In this document: piece after piece, positions 22,762 through 32,737 of the stretch
Layout of the letters: the number at the start of each line of letters is the position of its first letter
How positions within the stretch are numbered: the first letter of the stretch is position 1
Source of the DNA: Bubalus kerabau
Taxonomy: Eukaryota; Chordata; Mammalia; Artiodactyla; Bovidae
Direction of reading: 5' to 3'
Assembly: GCF_029407905.1 (NCBI RefSeq)
Contig: NC_073629.1
Span: forward strand, 51,010,801 to 51,074,800
DNA: 64,000 nt
Notes under the pieces: model-generated
What the model saw: the letters and a program-made list of their open reading frames with translations, nothing else
Databases searched by the model: none
Told to the model about the DNA's origin: nothing
Translations under genes and position numbers: made by a program

Positions 22762-23229
22762 TTCTGAAGGACAGTTTTGCCGAGTATAGTGTTAGTTGGC
22801 TTTGTTTTTTTTTCTTTCAGTACTCTGAATATATCATCCTTCTCCCTTCTGGTCTGCTAGGTTTCTGTGGAGACATCTGCTGATATCCTTATGGAAGTTC
22901 CCTAGAATATAAGGAGCTGGTTTTCTCATACTGCTTTCAAAATTCTCCTGTCTTTGAATTTTAACAACTTTATTATAATGTGTTTCAGGGTAATCTTCTT
23001 TGAGTTGATCTTGCTTTTTGGTCCTTCAAGCTTCATGTACCTGGGTGTCTAGATCTTTCTAAAAATTTGGGAAGTTTTCAGCCATTAGATTTTGAATAAA
23101 CTTTCTGCCCCTTTCTGGCTCTCTTCTCCTTCTGAAATTCAATGATGTTTATTTTCATTTGCTTGAGGTTATCACATAATTCACGCAGGCTTTCTTCACT
23201 CTTTTTTACCTCACTCTTTCTTCTTGTTC

Positions 23230-23355
23230 CCTGGGTTGGGAAGATCCCTGGGAGAAGGGAAAGGCTACTCCAGTATTCCAGCCTGGAGAATTCCATGAAC
23301 TGTACAGTCCGTGGGGTTGCAAAGAATCAGACACGACTGAGTGACCTTCACTTTC
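23230..23355 (+). mobile_element. Bov-tA SINE, head missing
   Basis: Begins at ccctgggttgggaagatccc and ends gactgagtgaccttcacttt. The tRNA-like head is absent. Confidence 0.87.
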
Positions 23356-23483
23356 TTCTTGTAACTAGCTAATTTCAAAGGAGTTTGCTGATCTGTTTTT
23401 GAAGCTATTAAAATTTTAAGTTCTAACATTGTATTTTTCAGGTCCAGTTCTGTTTACTTCTTTTTTACTTTATTGAATGATGA

Positions 23484-23749
23484 AGTGAAGTGAAGTTGCC
23501 CAGTCGTGTCCGACTCTTTGCGACCCCATGGACAGTAGCCCACCAGGCTCCGCCGTCCATGGGATTTTCCAGGCAAGAATACTGGAGTGGGCTGCCATTT
23601 CCTTCTCCAGGTTATCTTCCCAACCCAGGGATCGAACCCAGGTCTCCTGCATTGCAGACAGATGCTTTTACCGTCTGAGCCACCAGGGTATAATGTAAAC
23701 CAATTAAAATCAATTGGGTCCAAGATGACAAGTCAAATTCAAGTAAACC
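23484..23749 (-). mobile_element. Bov-tA SINE with about 61 bp of extra 5' sequence
   Basis: A canonical Bov-tA at 23484-23688 in minus orientation. The 14-bp target duplication ttattgaatgatga lies at 23470-23483 and 23750-23763. So 61 bp of non-SINE sequence at 23689-23749 lies inside the insertion, upstream of the SINE head. Confidence 0.85.
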
Positions 23750-24013
23750 TTATTGAATGATGACTATTGTTTATTCCTATAAATCTGTTTGTTCTTGATA
23801 TTTGTTTTTTAACATGATTAAGCTATTCAGAAACAATTTTTATTCTTTCAGGTCTTAATTTAGTATCTGTGTGGTACCAGGGCAGCATTTACTTTAGGAT
23901 TTACTTCTCCACTACTGAGGCAAAACTTTTGACAATTCCACCTGATGCCCTGAAAATGATGAGATTTTTCCACCTTCACTGGTGGGAAGAGAAATTATTC
24001 TCAGATTTGTCTG

Positions 24014-24258
24014 CTGCTACTGCTGCTGCTAAGTCGCTTCAGTCATGTCCGACTCTGTGTGACCCCATACACGGCAGCCCACCAGGCTCCCACGTCCCTG
24101 GGATTCTCCAGGCAAGAACACTGGAGTGGGTTGCCATTTCCTTCTCCAATTCATAAAAGTAAAAAGTGAAAGTGAAGTCACTCAGTCATGTCCGACTCTT
24201 CGCGACCCCATGGACTGCAGCCTACCAGGCTCCTCCGTCCATGGGATTTTCCAGGCAA
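24014..24258 (+). mobile_element. Bov-A2 SINE, 3'-truncated
   Basis: A Bov-A2 dimer lacking the last 30 bp or so (ends ttttccaggcaa). Flanked by ttgtctg at 24007-24013 and 24259-24265. Confidence 0.9.
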
Positions 24259-24873
24259 TTGTCTGAGCTCTCTCCAATTAATTCAGGTGGTTCTTTCCTT
24301 TGGATTTGTGTAGTTTTCTCATATATATTCACCAATCATTACTTACTAGTAAACTTGATGGGAATTGTTTGTAAATTTCAAGAGTTGTCTCTGTGCAGCT
24401 CCCTCCTCTCTAGTACTCTGCCCCATTAACTCTAGCTTCGAAGACTCTCCTGATTCCTATCCTGTCCCTTCAATTCAGGATAACTGATAACTTCTGCTTT
24501 GATTCCCCAGGGATCCTTGTGCACTGCCTAGAAACTCTCTCCAGGTAATAAGCTGGTGGAAATGGAGGGTGTGCTGGGTCCTTTTCCCCTATAAGGAATC
24601 ATTGTCCATTGTTGCCTGAAATTCGGTGTCTTGAAAAGTATCATTTCATGTTCTTCCTTTAATCAGTTGAAGGTGATTTCTGAAAATGGTTCACTATTTA
24701 CTTGAGCCAAAAAACTCCACAAAATCATGCAAATAAAGAGGCTTGAGTCTTTGTGTCCAAACTTTAAGAACACTGACAAAATTACTCAGGTCATCAATAC
24801 TGCATGTCCAAAAAGCCACCAAGTATCTGAAAGATGCCACTCTACAGAAGCAAGGTATGCCATTCTGTTACAA

Positions 24874-25314
24874 TGGTTCAGTTCAGTTCAGTCACTAAGT
24901 CAAGTCCGACTCTTTGTGACCCCATGGATTGCAGCACAATGGGATTTTCTGTCCTTCATCTCCTGGAATTTGCTTAAACTCATGTCTTTTGAGTTGGTGA
25001 TGCCATCCAATCATCTTATCCTCTGTCATCCCTTTCTCTTCCCACCTTCAATCTTTCCCAGCATTAGGGGCTTTTCCAATGAGTTGGCTTTTCACATCAG
25101 GTGGCCAAAGTATTGCAGGTTCAACTTTAGCATTAGTCCATTCAGTGAATATTCTTGGTTGATTTCCTTTAGGCTTGACTGGCTTGATCTCCTTGCTGTC
25201 CAAGGGACTCTTAAGAGTCTTCTCTAGCACCACAGTTCAAAAGCATCAGTTCTTCTGTGCTCAGCCTTCTTTATGGTTCAACTCTTACATCCATACATGA
25301 CTACTGGAAAAGCC
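24874..25314 (-). mobile_element. BovB LINE 3' end, diverged
   Basis: The minus-strand BovB tail (forward ttcagttcagttcagtcact) followed by the C-terminal coding part back to about the MYGCESW region. It is noticeably more diverged than the 15-kb or 62-kb copies. Confidence 0.88.
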
Positions 25315-26343
25315 AGTTGGCCAAATAAGTGGATAGAGCTAGACACAGAGTCAGTGGCCCAAAAAGAGTGCTATGCATGCTTAAAAATGCAAAGAGAAAT
25401 GTTTAACTTACAGGTTTAGATGTAGGTTTTCTGGTCATTGAATACATCCAGGTGAAAAAAAATCCCCCAAGATGCACTGTGATGCTAGCATTGGATTAAC
25501 CCATGCATGAGCATCTCTGCCACAAATTTTCCACAATTTGTTCTTGTGGAAAAATAAATTGCTCCTAAACCAGAAGAGGAGGCTGCATAAAAGAAAAATA
25601 TATCCCAGATAAATTGAAGAGACAAAAGTTTATGAACTAGAAATAAATTCAGCATAAAATAAGAGCAAATAAAAGTAAAAAGAAATAAAACCCCAAAACT
25701 GTTGTTTCATGTATTTTCATAGTATTTTGATTATTTCAGGTAGGAGGATACATCTAGTCCTTGTAATTGCATTTTGACCCAAGGCAGAAATGCAGTTTGC
25801 TTAGTTTTTAGGATTAAGCATCTATGTTTATGAAAAAGGCTAGCTTATAATATCCCTTGTACTTTCTTTGTGAAGTGTTGGTATCTTATGGAAGTTTTGA
25901 TAAATTTATGTTATTTTTCTAAGAATCTCTACTTTTAGATTATGCTTAAAGCAAATTTAAAATTATTCTAAAGATTTAATATCCTATTAAATTTTTAAAG
26001 TCTGCAGCATGTGTAGGTACATATCCTCTTTCATTACAAGTATTGCTAATTACTGGCTTCTTTTTCACTTAAACAGCTCACCAGATACTTCTCAATTATA
26101 CTAGTCTTTTGAAAAAACAACTTTTGGCTTTTTATATTCTATTTTATACTTGCTTTTCATTTCATTCAATTTTCATACCATTATCATCTTTTTTATACTA
26201 ATTTTGCTCATTTTAAAACTTCTAGATAGATGTTTAACTAATTCACTTTTAGTCTGTCTTTTTTAAAAAATGTTACCTATTGGTGGCTATAATAGATTAC
26301 TCTAAATACTGTTTTAGCTGTACTCACACAAGCTTTGAAACAT
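25315..26343. other. mostly unassigned; antisense L1 traces
   Basis: 25690-25790 resembles the far end of the antisense L1 above. 26050-26343 (aacaacttttggctttttat onward) looks like antisense L1 ORF2 that resumes at 31050 after the BovB pair. The rest is unrecognised. Confidence 0.4.
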
Positions 26344-26361
26344 AGTACTATGCTATCAGTT

Positions 26362-28402
26362 CAGTGGAAGTGAGAAATAGATTTAAGGGCCTAGATCTGA
26401 TAGATAGTGCCAAATGAACTATGGATAGAGGTTCGTGACATTGTACAGGAGACAAGGATCAAGACCATCCCCATGGAAAAGAAATGCAAAAAAGCAAAAT
26501 GGCTGTCTGAGGAGGACTTACAAATAGCTGTGAAAACAAGAGAAGCAAAAAGCAAAGGAGAAAAGGAAAGATATAAACATCTGAATGCAGAATTCCAAAG
26601 AATAGCAAGAAGAGATAAGAAAACCTTCTTCAGCCATCAATGCAAAGAAATAGAGGAAAACAACAGAATGGGAAAGACTAGAGATCTCTTCAAGAAAATC
26701 AGAGATACCAACGGGACATTTCATGCAAAGATGGGCTCGATAAAGGACAGAAATGGTATGGACCTAACAGAAGCAGAAGATATTAAGAAGAGGTGGCAAG
26801 AATACACAGAAGAACTGTACAAAAAAGATCTTCGCGACCCAGATAATCACGATGGTGTGATCACTCACCTAGAGTCAGACATCCTGGAATGTGAAGTCAA
26901 GTGGGCCTTAGAAAGCATGACTACGAACAAAGCTAGTGGAGGTGATAGAATTTCTGTTGAGCTATTCCAAATCCTGAAAGACGATGCTGTGAAAGTGCCG
27001 CACTCAATATGCCAGCAAATTTGGAAAACTCAGCAGTGGCCACACGAATGGAAAAGGTCAGTTTTCATTCCAATCCCAAAGAAAGGCAATGCCAAAGAAT
27101 GCTCAAACTACCGCACAATTGCACTCATCTCACACGCTAGTAAAGTAATGCTCAAAATTCTCCAAGCCAGGCTTCAGCAATATGTGAACTGTGAACTTCC
27201 TGATGTTCAAGCTGGTTTTAGAGAAGGAAGAGGAACCAGAGATCAAATTGGCAACATCTGCTGGATCATGGAAAAAGCAAGAGAGTTCCAGAAAAACATC
27301 TATTTCTGCTTTATTGACTATGCCAAAGCCTTTGACTGTGTGGATCACAATAAACTGTGGAAAATTCTGAAAGAGATGGGAATACCAGACCACCTGACCT
27401 GCCTCTTGAGAAACCTGTATGCAGGTCAGGAAGCAACAATTAGAACTGGACATGGAACAACAGACTGGTTCCAAATAGGAAAAGGAGTACGTGAAGGCTG
27501 TATATTGTCACCCTGCTTATTTAACTTATATGCAGAGTACATCATGAGAAACGCTGGGCTGGAAGAAGCACAAGCTGGAATCAAGGTTGCCGGGAGAAAT
27601 ATCAATAACCTCAGATATGCAGATGACACCACCCTTATGGCAGAAAGTGAAGAGGAACTAAAGAGCCTCTTGATGAAAGTGAAAGAGGAGAGTGAAAAAG
27701 TTGGCTTAAAGCTCAACATTCAGAAAATGAAGATCATGGCATCCAGTCCCACCACTTCATGGGAAATAGATGGGGGAACAGTGGAAACAGTGTCAGACTT
27801 TATTTTTGGGGGCTCCAAAATCACTGTAGATGGTGACTGCAGCCATAAAATTAAAAGACGCTTACTCCTTGGAAGGAAAGTTATGACCAACCTAGATAGC
27901 ATATTGAAAAGCAGAGACATTACTTTGCCAACAAAGGTCCGTGTAGTCAAGGCTATGGTTTTTCCTGTGGTCATGTATGGATGTGAGAGTTGGACTGTGA
28001 AGAAGGCTGAGCGCCGAAGAATTGATGCTTTTGAACTGTGGTGTTGGAGAAGACTCTTGAGAGTCCCTTGGACTGCAAGGAGATCCAACCAGTCCATTCT
28101 GAAGGAGATCAGCCCTGGGATTTCTTTGGAAGGAATGATGCTAAAGCTGAAACCCCAGTACTTTGGCCACCTCACGCGAAGAGTTGACTCATTGGAAAAG
28201 ACTCTGATGCTGGGAGGGATTGGGGGCAGGAGGAGAAGGGGACGACAGAGGATGACATGGCTGGATGGCATCACTGACTCGATGGATGTGAGTCTGAGTG
28301 AACTCCGGGAGTTGGTGATGGACAGGGAGGCCTGGCGTGCTGCGATTCATGGGGTTGCAAAGAGTCGGACACGACTGAGTGACTGATCTGATCTGATCTG
28401 AT
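26362..28402 (+). mobile_element. BovB LINE, 5'-truncated, plus arm of a palindrome
   Basis: About 2.0 kb of BovB (RTE clade) from just upstream of the RT domain to the 3' tail, which ends in repeated TGATC units. It is inserted in an old antisense L1 and abuts the tail of a second BovB in the opposite orientation at about 28402. BovB is known as a LINE that spread horizontally among reptiles, ticks and ruminants. It supplies the machinery for Bov-tA and Bov-A2. Confidence 0.93.
26407..28386 (+). CDS. BovB reverse transcriptase ORF, uninterrupted 659 codons (5' truncated)
   Basis: This is the longest open frame in the window. It is the RTE-type LINE protein without its N-terminal endonuclease. 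RT landmarks: SNYRTIALIS, QAGFREGRGTRDQ, motif A FIDYAKAFDCVDH (Asp near residue 304), motif B GVREGCILSPCLFN (359-373), motif C YADD (404-407) and motif D VGLKLNIQKMK. A C-terminal arginine-rich domain with WRRLLRVPWTARRSN runs to AKSRTRLSD. Motif B has Glu363 where the other BovB copies here that cover this point (42 kb, 46 kb, 50 kb) have Gln. The ATG is internal to the original ORF, so no natural start is implied. It is a transposon frame, not a host gene. Translation and activity are unproven, and the element lacks its endonuclease. Confidence 0.9.
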   Translation: MPNELWIEVRDIVQETRIKTIPMEKKCKKAKWLSEEDLQIAVKTREAKSKGEKERYKHLNAEFQRIARRDKKTFFSHQCKEIEENNRMGKTRDLFKKIRDTNGTFHAKMGSIKDRNGMDLTEAEDIKKRWQEYTEELYKKDLRDPDNHDGVITHLESDILECEVKWALESMTTNKASGGDRISVELFQILKDDAVKVPHSICQQIWKTQQWPHEWKRSVFIPIPKKGNAKECSNYRTIALISHASKVMLKILQARLQQYVNCELPDVQAGFREGRGTRDQIGNICWIMEKAREFQKNIYFCFIDYAKAFDCVDHNKLWKILKEMGIPDHLTCLLRNLYAGQEATIRTGHGTTDWFQIGKGVREGCILSPCLFNLYAEYIMRNAGLEEAQAGIKVAGRNINNLRYADDTTLMAESEEELKSLLMKVKEESEKVGLKLNIQKMKIMASSPTTSWEIDGGTVETVSDFIFGGSKITVDGDCSHKIKRRLLLGRKVMTNLDSILKSRDITLPTKVRVVKAMVFPVVMYGCESWTVKKAERRRIDAFELWCWRRLLRVPWTARRSNQSILKEISPGISLEGMMLKLKPQYFGHLTRRVDSLEKTLMLGGIGGRRRRGRQRMTWLDGITDSMDVSLSELRELVMDREAWRAAIHGVAKSRTRLSD

Positions 28403-31024
28403 CAGTTCAGTTCAGTTCAGTCCAGTCGCTCAGTCCTGTCTGACTCTTTGCGACCCCATGAATCGCAGCACGCTAGGCCTCCCTGTCCATCACCAACTCC
28501 CGGAGTTCACTCAGACTCACATCCATCGAGTCAGTGATGCCATCCAGCCATCTCATCCTCTGTCGTCCCCTTCTCCTCCTGCCCTCAATCTTTCCCAGCA
28601 TCAGAGTCTTTTCTTGTGAGTCAACTCTTCGAGTGAGGTGGCCAAAGTACTGGGGTTTCAGCTTCAGCATCATTCCCTCTAAAGAAATCCCAGGGCTGAT
28701 CTCCTTCAGAATGGACTGGTTGGATCTCCTTGCAGTCCAAGGGACTCTCAAGAGTCTTCTCCAACACCACAGTTCAAAAGCATCAATTCTTCGGCGCTCA
28801 GCTTTCTTCACAGTCCAACTCTCACATCCATACATGGCCACAGGAAAAACCATAGCCTTGACTAGACGGACCTTTGTTGGCAAAGTAATGTCTCTGCTTT
28901 TCAATATGCTATCTAGGTTGGTCATAACTTTTCTTCCAAGGAGTAAGTGTCTTTTCATTTAATGGATGCAGTCACCATCTGCAGTGATTTTGGAGCCCTC
29001 AAAAATGAAGTCTGACACTGTTTCCACTGTTTCCCCATCTATTTCCCATGAAGTGATGGGACTGGATGCCATGATCTTCGTTTTCTGAATGTTGAGCTTT
29101 AAGCCAACTTTTTCACTCTCCACTTTCACTTTCATCAAGAGGCTTTTTAGTTCCTCTTCACTTTCTGCCATAAGTGTCGTGTCATGTGCATATCTGAGGT
29201 TATTGATATTTCTCCCGGCAATCTTGATTCCAGCTTGTGCTTCCTCCAGTCCAGCGTTTCTCATGATGTACTCTGCATATAAGTTAAATAAGCAGGGGGA
29301 CAATACACAGCCTTCACGTACTCCTTTTCCTATTTGGAACCAGTCTGTTGTTCCATGTCCAATTCTAACTGTTGCTTCCTGACCTGCATACAGGTTTCTC
29401 AAGAGGCAGGTCAGGTGCTTTGGTATTCCCATCTCTTTCAGAATTTTCCACAGTTTATTGTGATCCACACAGTCAAAGGCTTTGGCATAGTCAATAAAGC
29501 AGAAATAGATGTTTTTCTGGAACTCTCTTTCTTTTTCCATAATCCAGTGGATGTTGCCAATTTGATCTCTGGTTCCTCTGCATTTTCTAAAACGAGCTTG
29601 AACATCTGGCAGTTCATGGTTCACCTATTGCTGAAGCCTGGCTTGGAGAATTTTGAGCATTACTTTACTAGCATGTGAGATGAGTGCAATTGTGCGGTAG
29701 TTTGAGCATTCTTTGGCATTGCCTTTCTTTGGGATTGGAATGAAAACTGACCTTTTCCATTCGTGTGGCCACTGCTGAGTTTTCCAAATTTGCTGGCATA
29801 TTGAGTGCAGCACTTGCACAGCATCATCTTTCAGGATTTGAAAGAGCTCCACTGGAATTCCATAACCTCCACTAACTTTGTTCGTAGTCATGCTTTCTAA
29901 GGCCCACTTGACTTCACATTCCAGGATGTCTTGCTCTAGGTGAGTGATCACACCATCGTGATTATCTGGGTCGCGAAGATCTTTTTTGTACAGTTCTTCT
30001 GTGTGTTCTTGCCACCTCTTCTTAATATCTTCTGCTTCTGTTAGGTCCATACCATTTCTGTCCTTTATCGAGCCCATCTTTGCATGAAATGTCCCGTTGG
30101 TATCTCTGATTTTCTTGAAGAGATCTCTAGTCTTTCCCATTCTGTTGTTTTCCTCTATTTCTTTGCATTGATCCCTGAGGAAGGCTTTCTTATCTTCTTG
30201 CTATTCTTTGGAACTCTGCATTCAGATGCTTATATCTTTCCTTTGCTCCTTTGCTTTTTGCTTCTCTTGTTTTTACAGCTATTTGTAAGTCCTCCTCAGA
30301 CAGCCATTTTGCTTTTTTGCATTTCTTTTCCATGGGGATGGTCTTGGTCCCTGTCTCCTATACAATGTCACGAACCTGTGTCTATAGTTCATCAGGCACT
30401 CTATCAAATCTAGGCCCTTAAATGTCTTTCTCACTTCCACTGTATAATCATGAGGGATTTGATTTAGGTCATACCTGAATGTTCTAGTGGTTTTCCCTAC
30501 TTTCTTCAATTTAAGTCTGAATTTGGTAATAAGGAGTTCATTATCTGAGCCACAGTCAGCTCCTGGTCTTGTTTTTGTTGACTGTATAGAGCTTCTCCAT
30601 CTTTGGCTGCAAAGAATATAATCAATCTGATTTCGGTGTTGACCATCTGGTGATGTCCATGTGTAGAGTCTTCTCTTCTGTTGTTGGAAGAGGGTGTTTG
30701 CTATGATCAGTGCATTTTCTTGGCAAAACTCTATTAGTCTTTGCCCTGCTTCATTCTGTATTCCAAGGCCAAATTCGCCTGTTACTCCAGGTGTTTCTTG
30801 ACTTCCTACTTTTGCATTCCAGTCCTCTATAATGAAAAGGACATCTTTTTTGGGTGTTAGTTCTAAAAGGTCTTGTAGGTCTTCATAGAACCGTTCAACT
30901 TCAGCTTCTTCAGTGTTACTGGTTGGGGCATAGGCTTGGATTACCTTGATATTGAATGGTTTGCCTTGGAAACGAACAGAGATCATTCTGTCGTTTTTGA
31001 GATTGCATCCAAGTACTGCATTTC
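28403..31024 (-). mobile_element. BovB LINE, 5'-truncated, minus arm of a palindrome
   Basis: About 2.6 kb of BovB on the minus strand, from the tail at 28403 to part of the endonuclease at 31024. Endonuclease landmarks are IQAYAPTSN, WNAKVGSQETPG and QIDYILCSQRW. The usual SDH catalytic triplet near the end of the domain reads SDN, so the histidine is lost. The ORF is broken by a stop at 29625-29627, a stop at about 28959, and a two-base deletion near 30200. It is therefore inactive, unlike its partner arm. Confidence 0.93.
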
Positions 31025-31049
31025 TTGCTATACTTCAGTACTGTGCTAT

Positions 31050-31261
31050 ACTTCATTTCAAAACATTTATAATTTTTTCTTTATTCCTTTTTTGACTAAC
31101 GAGTTAATCAGAAAAGTGTTTCTTACTTTCAAACATACAGGGATTTTTCTATGTATCTTTTTATTATTTATTTCTAACTTAAAAATGTTATGGTCAATCT
31201 CATAGTTCTGTCCACTTAGAGATTTCCCCTCAACACTGCTATAGTTTAGCAACATTCCATA
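31050..31261 (-). mobile_element. old L1 ORF2, antisense, right part
   Basis: tttcttactttcaaacatac, aatgttatggtcaatctcat. It continues the L1 interrupted by the BovB palindrome. Confidence 0.5.
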
Positions 31262-32267
31262 TTTTGTTTCATGCAACATATGGAGTCAATTCCTCTTTGA
31301 TCCAAGCCTAAGCTTTTCCTTCCTCCATCAGCCATCTTATAGACCATCCCCCCAATAAAGCCATGTAGGTGTGAGCTAAAGGAGACACCTTACCGTAATA
31401 GAGATGGTGATATGGGGGTCTAGCTCCCTTTTTCATGTACCCTATTTGTGCCTTCCAAACTCCTCAAGTTTGGTCTCTGAACTATCATTTTCATTGTTTA
31501 ATAGATTGCTACTAAATTAGCTCATAATGGAAGGTCTTGTAGCAGCTGCTTGATGTCTCATGCACATGTGCTCAACAGCATGTCAGGAGATGCTTTTCAA
31601 AAAGCATGTAAGTCTCTGCTGCAAAAAGTATGACCTTGCTCCAGAACCCTAGGGATTTGTGCTATAGTTCTCTCATTAAAGCTTGTGAGAGATTCCTCTT
31701 AATGTTTTTATCTACCATGGATCCTCTACTACCAAGGGATCTGCCAAATTATATGATCTGAGGAGCAGGGCAACTTGCATTGCAGCCTAGACCTACTGTA
31801 GAATCTTCCTCACTCAAATCTGAAAACCTTCTAAATTTCAAAATAAATGGTTTGGAGCAGTATATACTGTTTCCAAAATTCAAATGGATCCATCAATTGT
31901 TGTGTCCCCTAGTATGGAGTACCTGGTGTAATAACTTGCTCTTTACTTAGAAGGGTTGTTTCATCAATTCCTAGACCTCCAGAATCTCAAAGATGTCAAT
32001 GATGTGGCAGGTGTCTGAATCTTTATAGACTTATCTTTCACTCTCTAGCAAGTATGTATCTCACTAGAGTTTCAAGAGTTTTTGTCATTTCCTGCTTGCC
32101 AAGTCTGACTAGTATGTCATTATATACTAAATATACAGAATCATGCACCAGTGAAATGGTTTTATGGACTATCAAGACAATTGAGGTCCCTGCAGATTAC
32201 TTTGACAAATTTCAGGAGCATTAATATAGACTCAAGACAGCTTGTACGTACTGCTGACATGACTATT
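31262..32267 (-). mobile_element. endogenous retrovirus pol remnant, ERVL-like, antisense (left part)
   Basis: Minus-strand translation around 31930-32130 keeps scattered residues of the RT connection region of class III (ERVL-type) elements, across several frames with many stops. It is old and non-functional, and the family assignment is tentative. It is split from its continuation at 34143 by an L1 insertion. Confidence 0.45.
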
Positions 32268-32737
32268 TTTTTTAACTGAAGTACAGCTGATTTACAATGG
32301 TGTATTAGTTTCTGCTGTACAGAAAAGTGATTCAGTTATACATAAATATATATATTCTTTTCCATATTGTTTTCCATTATGGTTTATTACAGGATATTGA
32401 ATATATTTCCTTGTGCTATACAGTGGGACCTTATTGTTTATCTATGTTACATAAAGTATTTTATATCTGCTAATCTAAAACTCCTAATTTATCCTACCCT
32501 ACACCCTTGGTAACCATAAGTTTGTTTTCTAAGTCTGTGAGTCTGTTTCATAAATAAGTTCATTTGTGTCATATTTTAGATTACATATATAAGTGATATC
32601 ATAAGGTATTTGTCTTTTTATGACTTACTTCACTTAGTATGATAATGTCTAGGTCCATCCATGATACTGCCAATGGCATTATTTCACGTTTTTTATGACC
32701 CAGTAGTAGTTCATCATGTATATATACCACATCTTCT

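Larger units (their letters stand above)
21267..24680 (-). mobile_element. old L1, antisense, host to several younger insertions
   Basis: Complement of L1 internal sequence: tttgccgagtatagtgttag, gttttcagccattagatttt, tctgcccctttctggctctc, agctccctcctctctagtac and tggtggaaatggagggtgtg. Interrupted by L1 (21816-22761), two Bov-tA and one Bov-A2. A related piece appears at 25690-25790 (ctgttgtttcatgtattttc). Confidence 0.62.

Noticed and set aside
26407..28386. 659-codon frame as a host gene
   Set aside because: All its motifs are BovB reverse transcriptase, and the same sequence recurs many times in the window.
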